DNA of 64,000 nt from CAMYOC01 sp963704875 (lineage in GTDB: Bacteria > Pseudomonadota > Gammaproteobacteria > Steroidobacterales > XN24), in assembly GCA_963704875.1 (NCBI GenBank), contig CAVPIA010000008.1, positions 1,674,001 through 1,738,000 of the forward strand, written 5' to 3'. The position numbers and the translations under genes were made by a program. The notes under the pieces are model-generated. The model saw only the letters and a list, made by a program, of their open reading frames with translations. It was not told where the DNA came from and searched no databases. Shown here in pieces: positions 52,963-62,017 of this stretch (the first letter of the stretch is position 1; every line of letters begins with the position of its first letter).

Positions 52963-53565
52963 ATGAGTGCTACACCCTGGTGGGCCAGTGAAGATCTCTG
53001 GCGCAAATGGGCGATCTGGATTACCGCCATCATGGCCGTAATCCTGATCTTCCTGACCTTTGACAGCGTCGCCAAGATCACAGCCGGATCGGACCGAGTG
53101 CCCGGCTACGACGTGATCAACAAGCGCATCTACTACACCTTCAACGCGGAACGGAACATGCAGGAGCCGGTGATCGGCGACGATGCGCCGTTGTTCGGCG
53201 AGATGTTAAGCGCAGAAGACGCGGAAGCTCTGGTCACGCTCGGCAAGCTGACCGTGCAGGCCAAGAACTGCATGAATTGCCATACCCTGCTGGGCAACGG
53301 CGCCTACTACGCGCCTGATCTGACCAAGGCCTGGCTGGACCAGGGCTGGGGCGCCGAGTCGGTGCGGGAACAACTGATGGTTACCTTCCTGATGGACCCC
53401 ATGGCCAACGCGCGTACTTATGGCACGGGACGCCGGATGCCGCAGCTCGGCATCACCGAACCGGAAGCGCGCGGCGTAGTGGCCTTCCTGAAATGGATGT
53501 CGTCTATCGACACCAATGGCTTCCCCAAGGGCTTCAAGCCAATTCAGCAGGAGGCGATGAAATGA
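52963..53565 (+). CDS. norC: Nitric oxide reductase subunit C (cytochrome c)
   Basis: From the ATG at 52963 (GGGAGGA site upstream) the protein has 200 residues. It has one N-terminal membrane anchor (IWITAIMAVILIFLTFDS) and a periplasmic cytochrome c domain with CMNCHTLLGNGAYYAPDLTKAW and the Met-ligand region RRMPQLGIT. NorC delivers electrons to NorB in the inner membrane. A long in-frame extension to 52891 overlaps the previous gene and is not used. Its stop overlaps the norB ATG by four bases. Confidence 0.95.
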   Translation: MSATPWWASEDLWRKWAIWITAIMAVILIFLTFDSVAKITAGSDRVPGYDVINKRIYYTFNAERNMQEPVIGDDAPLFGEMLSAEDAEALVTLGKLTVQAKNCMNCHTLLGNGAYYAPDLTKAWLDQGWGAESVREQLMVTFLMDPMANARTYGTGRRMPQLGITEPEARGVVAFLKWMSSIDTNGFPKGFKPIQQEAMK

Positions 53566-55025
53566 GCATCGGCACTTTCGATACCTCCAATCTCAATGTG
53601 GGCCAGAAAATTGCGGTCAAGTACTTCACCGTAGCTCTCGTCCTGTTCGTGGCGCAGATCGTGTTCGGTTTGCTGGCCGGAATACAATTTGTCTCGCCGG
53701 ACTTCCTCTACAACGTGCTCGATTTCAACGTCAATCGCATGGTGCACATCAACGCCATGATCGTGTGGATGTTGTTCGGCTTTATCGGTTCGGTCTACTG
53801 GCTGGTAGAGGATGAGGCCGGGGTTCCTCTGGTCGGGGCGAAACTGGCCAACCTGAACTTCTGGATCTTTACCCTTGCGGTCGCGGTGGTGGTGGTGGTC
53901 TATCTGTTTGTGCAGGTCGGTCCCGGTACCCACCGCTCGATCTGGTTGATCAACGAAGGCCGTGAATATATCGAAGCCCCGCGCTGGGCTGACATAGGCA
54001 TCACGGTCTGCATGCTGATCTTCTTCTACAACGTTGCCGCTACATTCATGAAAGGCAAATGGAGCGGGATCTCCGGCGTGCTGGTATTCGACCTTGTCGC
54101 GCTGGCCGGTCTCTATCTTGTTGGCATGTTCTTTACGCCGAACATCTCCATGGATCAGTACTGGTGGTGGTGGGTGATTCATCTCTGGGTTGAGGCGACC
54201 TGGGAAGTGCTGGTGGGCTGCATCATGGCCTGGGGATTGATGAAGACGCTGGGTGCACGGCGCAAGATCGTTACCACCTGGCTGTATATCGAAGTCGCGC
54301 TGATGTTCGGCTCCGGTATCCTCGGTCTGGGTCATCACTACTTCTGGATCGGCACCCCGGAGTACTGGTTCAGCATCGGCGGTTTCTTCTCCGCGCTTGA
54401 GCCGATACCCCTGGTAGCGATGGTGGTCCATGCCGTGTACGACTCCGGCGTGCACCGCTTCCGCAACGGCAACCACCCGGCCCTGGCCTGGCTGATTGCG
54501 CATGCATTTGGCAACTTCTTCGGCGCCGGCGTGTGGGGCTTTATGCACACGCTGCCGCAGATCAACCTGTACACGCATGGCACCCAGTGGACCGCATCTC
54601 ACGGACATCTGGCCTTCTTTGGTGCCTATGCCACGATCATCATCGCGGTGATGTATATCGCGGTACAGCGTTGGCGGGGTGGGGTCTGGATGTCGGGCGA
54701 TATGCCGGGTAATGGCTGGAAATGGAAGTGGTCGTTCGGATTGCTCAACGTGGGTGTCATCGGCATGACGGTGGCCCTGCTGATCGCCGGCTACGAACAA
54801 TCCTTTGTCGAAAGGGCGCTGGAAGGCTCGACCTGGGGCGGATATTTCGCCGCTCAGACCGCGCCGTGGTTTATCCAGAGTATGGAATGGCGGATGGTAT
54901 TCGGTTGGGTCACCGCGGTCGGCGTCGTGTTGCTGGTGTGGGATCTTGCGACCATCGGCAGCGGCGAGACCCGAAAGGCACTCGATCCTGTTGTTGAGGA
55001 AAGAGAAGCTCTGGCCACGGCCTGA
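53562..55025 (+). CDS. norB: Nitric oxide reductase subunit B (cNOR)
   Basis: The 487-residue protein is all membrane helices and belongs to the heme-copper oxidase superfamily. Conserved His residues are visible in NVNRMVHINAMIVWML, GLGHHYFWIG, VHAVYDSGVHRF and WTASHGHLAFFGAYA, and family glutamates in HLWVEATWEV and GFFSALEPIPL. It reduces two NO to N2O using electrons from NorC. The N-terminus is standard for cNOR (no quinol-oxidase extension). norD and norQ accessory genes are not next to it. Confidence 0.96.
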   Translation: MSIGTFDTSNLNVGQKIAVKYFTVALVLFVAQIVFGLLAGIQFVSPDFLYNVLDFNVNRMVHINAMIVWMLFGFIGSVYWLVEDEAGVPLVGAKLANLNFWIFTLAVAVVVVVYLFVQVGPGTHRSIWLINEGREYIEAPRWADIGITVCMLIFFYNVAATFMKGKWSGISGVLVFDLVALAGLYLVGMFFTPNISMDQYWWWWVIHLWVEATWEVLVGCIMAWGLMKTLGARRKIVTTWLYIEVALMFGSGILGLGHHYFWIGTPEYWFSIGGFFSALEPIPLVAMVVHAVYDSGVHRFRNGNHPALAWLIAHAFGNFFGAGVWGFMHTLPQINLYTHGTQWTASHGHLAFFGAYATIIIAVMYIAVQRWRGGVWMSGDMPGNGWKWKWSFGLLNVGVIGMTVALLIAGYEQSFVERALEGSTWGGYFAAQTAPWFIQSMEWRMVFGWVTAVGVVLLVWDLATIGSGETRKALDPVVEEREALATA

Positions 55026-55086
55026 TCACGGAGCCGGTCCGGTGACGATAACCGGGCCGGCGCCCACAAGCGCAATGGAGATCAGA

Positions 55087-55401
55087 ATGAAAATCGGACT
55101 CAGTGTATCGGCGGCGATATTGATGGGATGCCTGGCCTCGGCCAGCGCTGTTGCTGGTGATGCGGCCGCGGGCAAGGCCAAGGCGGCGGCATGTGCTGGC
55201 TGCCACGGCATGACGGGTGTCAGCGTGAATCCCTTATGGCCCAATCTCGCGGGCCAGCATGAACAATACCTGGTGAAACAGATGCAGGCGTTCAAGAGCG
55301 GGACGCGCACTGAACCCACAATGGCGGCCATGATGGCTGCACTGACGGAGCAGGATATGGCCGATGTGGCGGCCTATTTTTCGACCCAGACCTGCAAATA
55401 G
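55087..55401 (+). CDS. Small soluble cytochrome c (c4/c553 type)
   Basis: The 104-residue protein has a signal peptide (LASASAVAG) and one heme site CAGCHGMTGVSVNPLWPNLAGQ with a Met-ligand region (TRTEPTMAAMMAALTEQDMADVAAYFS). It is the size of class I cytochrome c553/c5 domains. It follows norB by 61 bases, has its own GGAGA ribosome site, and may shuttle electrons to NirS or NorC. A strong terminator follows its stop. Confidence 0.85.
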   Translation: MKIGLSVSAAILMGCLASASAVAGDAAAGKAKAAACAGCHGMTGVSVNPLWPNLAGQHEQYLVKQMQAFKSGTRTEPTMAAMMAALTEQDMADVAAYFSTQTCK

Positions 55402-55418
55402 TCAGCGTCACCGCGATC

Positions 55419-55450
55419 GGGGGCTCGTCGCCGGACGAGCCCCCTTTTTT
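55419..55450 (+). terminator. Intrinsic terminator of the nor operon
   Basis: GGGGGCTCGTC, loop GCCG and GACGAGCCCCC form a perfect 11-bp stem followed by TTTTTT, 18 bases after the cytochrome c stop. Confidence 0.9.
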
Positions 55451-55560
55451 GGTACCGGCTGTAAATCCCTGAGCTGCATGGACTAAGATCAGCCCCTGAT
55501 CAATTCAGGAACCCGGCGTACTGCATACATCGCGGTGCCAGCGCGCGGGTCGTGCAGAGT

Positions 55561-56196
55561 ATGTTTGCATCTCCGTGGCTGCAGCGCATCGGATCTTCCG
55601 GCCTGGTCCTGATCCTGGCCAACTGCATTCCGTTGTGTGGTGTTCTGTTCTTCGGCTGGGACGTGTTTGCGCTGATGCTGCAGTTCTGGTTCGAGAACGT
55701 GGTGATCGGTGTCTTCGCGTTGCTGCGGATAGCCACGGCTGGTCAGAAGACCAGTATCGGCGGTCGCCTGTTCCTGGCACTTTTCTTCACCCTCCACTAT
55801 GGCGGCTTCACGCTCGGGCACGGCTATTTGTTGCTTGAGCTGTTCGGGACAGGTCCATACGACATGGATCAGATGTTCCAGCCAGAATTCTGGCTCGCGT
55901 TGATTGCGCAGACCGGCGTCGCGATTGCGCTGGTCGCGTTGTTTGCCTCTCACCTCTACTCGTTTGTCGTGAACTACCTGCTTGCTGGTGAATTCCGGCG
56001 GATGGCGCCGCGCAAGGCAATGAGCATGCCTTATCCGCGAATCATACTGCTGCATCTTTCATTGCTTGGCGGCGGATTTCTGCTCGAGATGACCGGGCAA
56101 CCGCTGGCAGGTCTGGCGATTTTTGTGTTGCTGAAGATCGGCCTCGACCTTTCGCTGCATCGACGTGAGCATCGTCAACTACAGGATGGCCAATAA
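55561..56196 (+). CDS. Multi-helix membrane protein (DUF6498-like)
   Basis: The protein of about 211 residues has five or six membrane helices. The first carries IPLCGVLFFGWDVFALMLQFWFENVVIGVFALLRI, with the Trp-Phe-Glu-Asn pattern of DUF6498. Later helices include FFTLHYGGFTLGHGYLL and SHLYSFVVNYL. Function unknown. I take the ATG at 55561; a GTG at 55552 is possible. Confidence 0.72.
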   Translation: MFASPWLQRIGSSGLVLILANCIPLCGVLFFGWDVFALMLQFWFENVVIGVFALLRIATAGQKTSIGGRLFLALFFTLHYGGFTLGHGYLLLELFGTGPYDMDQMFQPEFWLALIAQTGVAIALVALFASHLYSFVVNYLLAGEFRRMAPRKAMSMPYPRIILLHLSLLGGGFLLEMTGQPLAGLAIFVLLKIGLDLSLHRREHRQLQDGQ

Positions 56197-56328
56197 CAGG
56201 ATGGTCGAGGGGAATAATGCGCGGCAACAGATGGGGCACGCGGTGGCTCTGTTCTGGCCGTGTAGTGAAAGAACAGCGGCCGCCTGTTAGCCTAGCTGGG
56301 TATTCGATAAAAGGAACTGGATAGAGGC

Positions 56329-57006
56329 ATGCTTTCGAGCCATCCCCTGGCCAAACGCTTCGGTTACAGCGGACTGCTGACCGCTGTGTTCGCACTCATG
56401 TTTATCGGCCCACTGTTCTCTGGTGACCAATGGGAAACGCTGGTGATCGGCGTCCTGGTGATACTCACTTCCGGATTCGCGATCTACGCGGCCGGAAATT
56501 CCCTGCCAAAACAGGTCTTTCTCGGGATCCTGGCGGTGATATATGTCGGCAGTCACTTTGTCCATGGCCATCTCGGTGAGCTCGACTGGCTGATCGTCCA
56601 TAGGGCCGCTGGCGCGGTCTTGTTTGCCATCGCAGCGCTCGTCCTGCTGCAAAATATACTGTCGGCAAGGAGCAATATAACCGGTGAATTGATTGCCGGT
56701 TCGATCGTGGTATATCTGCTGCTGGCAATTGTATTCGCCTACCTGTTCAACCTTGTAGAAATGTTTTCACCCGGTTCTTTTACGTTTGTCGATCGCGCGG
56801 GTTTTGACGATCCGGATTTCTTCTATTTCAGTCTGGTGACGCTGACCACGCTGGGCTATGGGGATGTCGCGCCGCTGGCGCCGATGGCTCGAGGTCTTGC
56901 TACGCTGGAAGCGGTGATAGGACCTCTGTACCTGACCGTGCTGGTGGCACGGCTGGTAGGTATGCATATCAACCTGGGCAGCAGCGAGTCCGGGGGGCAG
57001 AAATAG
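56329..57006 (+). CDS. Two-pore-segment K+ channel-like membrane protein
   Basis: The 225-residue protein has about five hydrophobic helices, then a pore loop with the selectivity signature TTLGYGD near residue 180 and a final helix AVIGPLYLTVLVARLVG. TxGYG selectivity filters mark potassium channels. No regulatory domain is fused. It is on the same strand as the DUF6498-like gene with 132 bases between. Confidence 0.85.
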   Translation: MLSSHPLAKRFGYSGLLTAVFALMFIGPLFSGDQWETLVIGVLVILTSGFAIYAAGNSLPKQVFLGILAVIYVGSHFVHGHLGELDWLIVHRAAGAVLFAIAALVLLQNILSARSNITGELIAGSIVVYLLLAIVFAYLFNLVEMFSPGSFTFVDRAGFDDPDFFYFSLVTLTTLGYGDVAPLAPMARGLATLEAVIGPLYLTVLVARLVGMHINLGSSESGGQK

Positions 57007-57053
57007 TCTCCTGAACCCGAGCCGGGCCCAAGCCGGCGCACGCCGGGAAAGTC

Positions 57054-57476
57054 TCAATTCAAGGCCTTGATCCCCTGCTGGATCTCCTCGATCTGTTGCG
57101 GAGAGTAGCTGGATGTCTGCTGCAGGTGTCCCCATACGGGAGCCGGCCAGCAGGGGTCTCCCTCGCGCCTGCCGATCACGTGGAGATGCAGCTGCGGCAC
57201 AATATTGCCGATAGCGGCGAAGTTGACCTTGGGATAGCCAAGCTGTTTCTTGATAAAACGCGACACCTGGGTCGCATCGTCCAGGGCCTTGCTGCGTAGC
57301 GCCGCGGGCAGGTCCAGGAGATCCTTGAGATGGGTCTCCGGCACCAGGATAAACCAGGGCAGCACCGCGTTCCGGTGCAGTAGCAGGTGGCAAAATCCAA
57401 GCTCGCCGAGCAGGTGACAGTCCTTGACCAGCTGTGGGTCCAGCTTGAAACGCCGCGGCTTGGAACGTGTTGGCAT
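57054..57476 (-). CDS. HIT family protein
   Basis: The protein has 140 residues from the ATG at 57476 (MPTRSKPRRFKLDPQLVKD). The HIT signature is PQLHLHVIGRREGDPCWPAPVWG, with GNIVPQLHLHV in place of the usual H-x-H-x-H: the first His is Gln, as often in this proteobacterial branch. HIT enzymes hydrolyse or transfer nucleotides from dinucleotide substrates. The N-terminus also holds WFILVPE. The gene is convergent to the K+ channel gene. Confidence 0.85.
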   Translation of the reverse strand: MPTRSKPRRFKLDPQLVKDCHLLGELGFCHLLLHRNAVLPWFILVPETHLKDLLDLPAALRSKALDDATQVSRFIKKQLGYPKVNFAAIGNIVPQLHLHVIGRREGDPCWPAPVWGHLQQTSSYSPQQIEEIQQGIKALN

Positions 57477-57577
57477 AAGCGTTGTGCCCGAACTGACCCG
57501 GATTCGATAGTCGCAACACACAGTATACGCGCCGCGCCCCGGCCAGGTGGCGCAGACGAGTCCCCGGGACGGCGATT

Positions 57578-58240
57578 TCAGGCTGCCGGGGCTTGTCGAT
57601 AGGGTGGGTAATTATAGTACTTGGGTCGATCGTCGAGTCTGACATGCAGCCAGGATACGCCCTGGCCGGCGGTGCTCAGCCAGACCGGTTCCGGCCGGCG
57701 CAAACGTTGCTGCATTGTCACGGCCACACGTTCCCACAAGGCGTGCTGCTGGGTGGCTGGCGCCTGCCGGCAGAAAGCAGCCAGATGCGCGTAGCCTGCA
57801 ATCGGACCCATCGGGCAGGGCGCCACAAGGACAGCATCCCCGCCGAGGTTCGGAAAAACTGCAATACAGTCGACGATATCCCGTGGCTCGGATGTCTGTG
57901 ACCCCGGAAAGTGCTCGCGGAACGCTTCGGGCTCCGCTTTCACGTTTGCCAGGCTCCGGCTTTCCACCAGCACGAGCTCGAACTCGCCTGCGATCCGCGC
58001 TGTGCTGACCGCCGGCGTCTCCCAATAGAACGCGGGCCACGGCGCTTGTGCAAGGAGAGCAGCAAAGTATGCGCGGAAGCCGGGTTGATGCTGCCAGGCC
58101 GGGAGCACCTCCAACCAGCGCATCGTCTGGCATCCTTGCTGGATCCGATAACGCTGAACGCGACCTTCGTGCAATTCTTCGATTTGACATGACCAGGGCA
58201 TAGCGTCTGCCTGTGAACGTGAAGCCATCTTCGACTGCAA
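57578..58240 (-). CDS. DUF6940-like protein
   Basis: This 220-residue cytoplasmic protein is conserved toward the C-terminus (VWLSTAGQGVSWLHVRLDDRPKYYNYPPYR) with a preceding FPNLGGDAVLVAPCPMG. I think it belongs to DUF6940, which is uncharacterised. The start could also be at 58228. No domain with known activity is seen. Confidence 0.65.
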   Translation of the reverse strand: MQSKMASRSQADAMPWSCQIEELHEGRVQRYRIQQGCQTMRWLEVLPAWQHQPGFRAYFAALLAQAPWPAFYWETPAVSTARIAGEFELVLVESRSLANVKAEPEAFREHFPGSQTSEPRDIVDCIAVFPNLGGDAVLVAPCPMGPIAGYAHLAAFCRQAPATQQHALWERVAVTMQQRLRRPEPVWLSTAGQGVSWLHVRLDDRPKYYNYPPYRQAPAA

Positions 58241-58255
58241 TATTCGACGGTACGG

Positions 58256-58313
58256 AAAAGAAAAAGCCGGGTCGCCTGCCGCTTGCGCAGCGCGACGACC
58301 CGGCCTTTTTTTG
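58256..58313 (-). terminator. Bidirectional intrinsic terminator
   Basis: GCCGGGTCG at 58266-58274 pairs with CGACCCGGC at 58296-58304. The minus strand continues with TTTTTCTTTTC, serving the periplasmic protein gene at 58362-58808; the plus strand also has a run of eight T, though no plus-strand gene is upstream. Confidence 0.7.
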
Positions 58314-58361
58314 TGCCGTGCTGTGTGGCGCGAACCCGAAGTTCACGCCATCCAGGCCAGC

Positions 58362-58808
58362 CTACTTGATCTCGATCTTGCGCAGATTGTACTGACCGGT
58401 GATCTCACGCATTCCCGGATAGTTTTTCTGAGCGTATTCCGAGGTTTCCTCGGCCATCGCGCCCCACTCTTTCATAAACGCGTCGTAACGCGCCTTGCTC
58501 GGGGCCAGGTCTGCTGTATTGGCAAACTTGACGATCAGCAGCAGGTTGAAATCTCCGCTCTGCGGCAGGTCGCTGCGATAGATTGAATAGTCCTCGATCT
58601 GACCGAGCTTCTTGGCCACTTCGTTGCTGGCGACCCAGGTCTTCTTTAGTCCCTCCAAATAGGCATCGTCCATGTTCGGATCGACCTTGATCGTGGATAC
58701 CGACCAGACAGCTTCGCTGACTTCATAGTCCTCCCACGGCGTGAGATCGGCGCTCGCCGCGGAAGCGAAAAGGATGGCCAGTGTCGCGACAGTTGTCTTC
58801 ATAAGCAT
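58362..58808 (-). CDS. Small periplasmic protein of unknown function
   Basis: The protein has 148 residues from the ATG at 58808, with GGAGAGAG as ribosome site. It has a signal peptide (TVATLAILFASAASA-DL) and a mature helical domain (TIKVDPNMDDAYLEGLKKTWVASNEVAKKLGQ, LLLIVKFANTADLAPSKARYDAFMKEWG). The pattern resembles NIPSNAP-like alpha+beta dimers only faintly. It has its own terminator; the histidine kinase gene upstream is separated by about 115 bases. Confidence 0.7.
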   Translation of the reverse strand: MLMKTTVATLAILFASAASADLTPWEDYEVSEAVWSVSTIKVDPNMDDAYLEGLKKTWVASNEVAKKLGQIEDYSIYRSDLPQSGDFNLLLIVKFANTADLAPSKARYDAFMKEWGAMAEETSEYAQKNYPGMREITGQYNLRKIEIK

Positions 58809-58922
58809 AGTATTTTCTCTCTCCTGAAATGATATCGAGATTTTTTGGCCGGCCAACCATAGCAGGGCACGCAGTCGCTTGCACAACTGTTGGCCGTCAC
58901 GGCGTCTCCGTGCCTCGCGACG

Positions 58923-61115
58923 CTATGCGTCGACAAGCGAAAAGCGGAACTCGGCGCCCGGGTCGCTATTGACGACATCGATCTTGCCACCCATTGCAAG
59001 CAGCAATTGTTGTACCAGCGCGAGGCCGATCCCGGTGCCGGTGGTTTCACGGGTGAGTTCATGGCCCGAGCGATAGAACAGACGGAAGATCTTGCGCCGC
59101 TGTTCTCTGGGAATACCGGGACCGAAATCACGCACCCGGAACTGCACGCCACCAGCCGGTTGTCGCAGCGCACCGATGACGATGGTACGAAGCTCGGCGG
59201 CGGCGGCAAATTTGATCGCGTTGTCGACCAGGTTGATGACGACCTGCGCGAAGCAATCACGGTCAACGATTACCGCGTGATCATTCAAACCCGGCTCGAT
59301 GTCGATCTGTAGAGAAAAACCTGCCCGCTCGAGCTGGGCCTCGACCAGCGTGCGTGCGCTGGCCAACAGGTCTCCCACCGGGGCCGGAACAAGAACGAAG
59401 TTCGGGTCGTTGCGTGTCATTCGCGCCATCTGCAACACATTCTCGATCAGGCGAGACAGGCGCTCGCTCTCCTGCTGGATATGCGCGTGGTACTTCTGTT
59501 GCTGAGATTCGTCCCCCCAGCCGGAACGCAGCATCTCTCCGTACATGCGGATCGAGGTCAGCGGGGTTTTCAATTCATGACTGACTGCGGCGACGAAATC
59601 CTGCTGCTGCGCTGCCAGCGCAATCTGCGCGGCGCCAAGACGATACAGCAGGAAGAAGACGCCGATCAGCAGCAGGGCCAGAATCACGCTTATCCATGTG
59701 ATCAATCGTGCGCCGGGCCCGGCCGGCAGAGTGTTCAGACTGAAGACCATCTCCAGCCGGTCCAGAGGTGCTGACAGGCGCGCCCGATATAGTAGCGTCC
59801 CGGTCATGCCGGGAGACCGGCTGGTATAGCCTGCTGTTTGGTCGCCGTGGAATACTGACAACAGTTCGCCTTCGTAGGCCACTGTCAGGTTGCTGGATCG
59901 CGCCAGCGTAGCACCTTTGAAAGAAGGCAAAATCAGGCCATCCAGAAACCCTTCCTGGTCGAGCAGCATGCCCTGTATCAGGCGTTGACCGTCCTGCAAT
60001 ACCTGCCGGAACAGCACCAGATGACCGCTGTCCAGCAGGCTGAACTCGAGCGGATCGATCTCGCTTTCGAATGCGGTGATTGGCGCCGGTGCGATGATCG
60101 ATGGGGCGCGCGATTCTTTTTCGGTGACCTCTTCGCGCGCCTCAGGCGCCATGTCTGCAGCCGGCTGCGTGGGCACCGCAACAACGGTCTGCTCCTTGCG
60201 TCGCACGCGCACTGAGGTATCCGCGGCAACTTGCTCTTGTATTCGATCGCTTGCGGTCCGTTTAGCGGCTTCCTGCAACCGACTCTTTTGCTCGAGGCGC
60301 TGGTCAAGTTTCAGATCCGCGATCGGCCCGGGGTCCAGGCCGGGTCCCGCATCTTCACCAATATCGATCGGCGAGTCCCTGCGCGCATCGTTGAGCGAAT
60401 CGAAAGCGGTTTGCGATGCGGCCAAGCCTGACTCAGTCTTCTTGACCAGACTATCCGCGTCGATGGCCAGTGACGCCGCCGACGTTCGATCGTCCTGGCG
60501 ATCTCTGAAACCCGATACTTTGCTGCCTGGATATTCGCCGAGGCGCTCCAGCTGTGCAGCTCCGGTGGACTCGTCAGTCACATTGAGGGCCGGGCCAGCG
60601 ACGGGTTCTGGCTGGCGCCGCTGCACCAGGTGATTGTCGCTCAGCACCTGATGCAGTTCGGCCTGCATGCCAAGTCGCCGTTGCAGTTCGGCCATGGAGA
60701 TGCCGTATCTGGCTGGATCAACATCGCTCGACGGCAGTAGCGGGGTGTTCAGGCTGCCGGATTCGTCTACCTCGAAATAGCCGATCAAACCTGGCAGCCG
60801 GGCGCCATCCGGGAACTCGGACAAGGGTGAGCGTTGCAGGAAGTTCGCGCTCGGATCACCTGCGACCACCAGGAATCGGTATTCGGCCGCAGGTCGGCTC
60901 TCCTCGCGGGCCAGCATCTCACCCGCGCCACGCGCGATTTGACCGGCCAGCGCTTCGGCGAGCTGGCGTTGTAGATGAAATGCTTCCCACTGTATCTGCT
61001 GGTAGGACTGGTAGCTGAGGATGGCGGCGGGTATCGCAAGCGCGAGGAAGGACGCGCTCAGCAACAGCCGCAGGCGCGGCAGGTCAAGGTGCCGGAAGAA
61101 CCCGGTTCGCTTCAT
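58923..61115 (-). CDS. Sensor histidine kinase with large periplasmic region
   Basis: The 730-residue kinase has an N-terminal membrane helix (LLLSASFLALAIPAAILSY), a long extracytoplasmic part of about 440 residues with a low-complexity charged middle (residues 190-350), a second helix (LITWISVILALLLIGVFFLLYRL), and then HisKA (FVAAVSHELKTPLTSIRMYGEML, phosphorylated His) and HATPase (NLVDNAIKFAA, DFGPGIP, GTGIGLALVQQ). There is no HAMP domain. It directly follows the response regulator with one base between, so they form a two-component pair. Confidence 0.9.
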   Translation of the reverse strand: MKRTGFFRHLDLPRLRLLLSASFLALAIPAAILSYQSYQQIQWEAFHLQRQLAEALAGQIARGAGEMLAREESRPAAEYRFLVVAGDPSANFLQRSPLSEFPDGARLPGLIGYFEVDESGSLNTPLLPSSDVDPARYGISMAELQRRLGMQAELHQVLSDNHLVQRRQPEPVAGPALNVTDESTGAAQLERLGEYPGSKVSGFRDRQDDRTSAASLAIDADSLVKKTESGLAASQTAFDSLNDARRDSPIDIGEDAGPGLDPGPIADLKLDQRLEQKSRLQEAAKRTASDRIQEQVAADTSVRVRRKEQTVVAVPTQPAADMAPEAREEVTEKESRAPSIIAPAPITAFESEIDPLEFSLLDSGHLVLFRQVLQDGQRLIQGMLLDQEGFLDGLILPSFKGATLARSSNLTVAYEGELLSVFHGDQTAGYTSRSPGMTGTLLYRARLSAPLDRLEMVFSLNTLPAGPGARLITWISVILALLLIGVFFLLYRLGAAQIALAAQQQDFVAAVSHELKTPLTSIRMYGEMLRSGWGDESQQQKYHAHIQQESERLSRLIENVLQMARMTRNDPNFVLVPAPVGDLLASARTLVEAQLERAGFSLQIDIEPGLNDHAVIVDRDCFAQVVINLVDNAIKFAAAAELRTIVIGALRQPAGGVQFRVRDFGPGIPREQRRKIFRLFYRSGHELTRETTGTGIGLALVQQLLLAMGGKIDVVNSDPGAEFRFSLVDA

Positions 61116-61116
61116 G

Positions 61117-61821
61117 TCAGTCGCCGCTGCTCAGCCGGTAGCCCGCGCCGCGTACCGTCACCAGATGGATCGGATGCTTCGGATCCGCTTCTATCTTGCG
61201 CCGCAGTTTGGCGACATGGATATCTACCGTGCGGGTTTCGATATCGGCGGTACGCGGATAGCCCCAGACTTTGTTGAGTAGCTCCTCTCGCGGGACCGCG
61301 CGGTCACGATGTCGATCAAGGTATTGCAGCAGATCCATTTCTCGTCGGGTGAATTCGAGTCTCTCATGCCCGCGCTGGCCGCTGAGATTACGCAAATCTA
61401 TTTCGACGTTAGTGCCGAGCCGGATGTGGCTGGCGATCTCGACGCCGGCCCGCGAGCGACGTAGCACCGCTTCGACGCGCAGTATCAGCTCAGCCACCGA
61501 GAACGGCTTCGACACGTAGTCGTCAGCTCCGAGACTCAGCCCATGAATGATGTCCTCGTCATCACTTTTTGCAGTAAGCATCAGGATAGCCTGCTCGCGG
61601 TCGTTGGCCCGGATTCGCTCACAGATCGTGTAGCCGTCGACTCGCGGCAGCATGATGTCCAGCAGCAGCAGATCAAACGTCCCGGTCAGCGCCTTGCTCA
61701 GGCCATCCTGGCCGTCAGCACAGCTCTCGACTTCGTAACCGTGAAATACCAGCAGATCCTCGAGTCCACTGCGGATCGCTTCCTCGTCCTCCACGATCAG
61801 GATGCGTAATTTGGATTTCAC
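61117..61821 (-). CDS. OmpR-family response regulator
   Basis: It has a receiver domain (ILIVEDEEAIRSGLEDLL, phospho-acceptor Asp in LLLLDIMLPRVDGY, Lys in YVSKPFS) and an OmpR-type winged helix (LEFTRREMDLLQYL, RTVDIHVAKLRRKIE, TVRGAGYRL). I give the GTG at 61821 (VKSKLRILIVEDEE); the open frame continues to 61875 and the start is uncertain. It should be phosphorylated by the downstream kinase. A direct repeat GTAAA-N6-GTAAA, the usual form of site for this family, lies upstream at 61892-61907. Confidence 0.88.
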   Translation of the reverse strand: MKSKLRILIVEDEEAIRSGLEDLLVFHGYEVESCADGQDGLSKALTGTFDLLLLDIMLPRVDGYTICERIRANDREQAILMLTAKSDDEDIIHGLSLGADDYVSKPFSVAELILRVEAVLRRSRAGVEIASHIRLGTNVEIDLRNLSGQRGHERLEFTRREMDLLQYLDRHRDRAVPREELLNKVWGYPRTADIETRTVDIHVAKLRRKIEADPKHPIHLVTVRGAGYRLSSGD

Positions 61822-61891
61822 GGTTCTGATGATGACTCCTTCCCAATCCGGGAGTGATCTAAAGCCTAGCAGCATGCATGCCCGGGTGATT

Positions 61892-61928
61892 GTAAAAATC
61901 CGGTAAAACCCGGCTCGCTGGTTTTACC
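61892..61928. promoter_or_regulatory. Operator-like repeats between the two-component pair and the PspA operon
   Basis: GTAAA-N6-GTAAA (61892-61907) is a direct repeat of the CpxR/OmpR kind. It overlaps the inverted repeat GGTAAAACC-N9-GGTTTTACC (61902-61928), with both arms exact. The position between divergent operons fits control of both by the response regulator. Confidence 0.6.
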
Positions 61929-62017
61929 AAAGCCTGTCTTCAGCCTTGCATGCTGCGCGCCTAGCATGATCACCGTGTTCTGAAACGACGACGGCGCGCA
62001 AGGCGCAGGAGGCTCAC

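Noticed and set aside
53544..54800. 418-codon minus-strand frame opposite norB
   Set aside because: It is the antisense of a highly conserved membrane protein gene; the His/Asp-rich product is typical of antisense frames.
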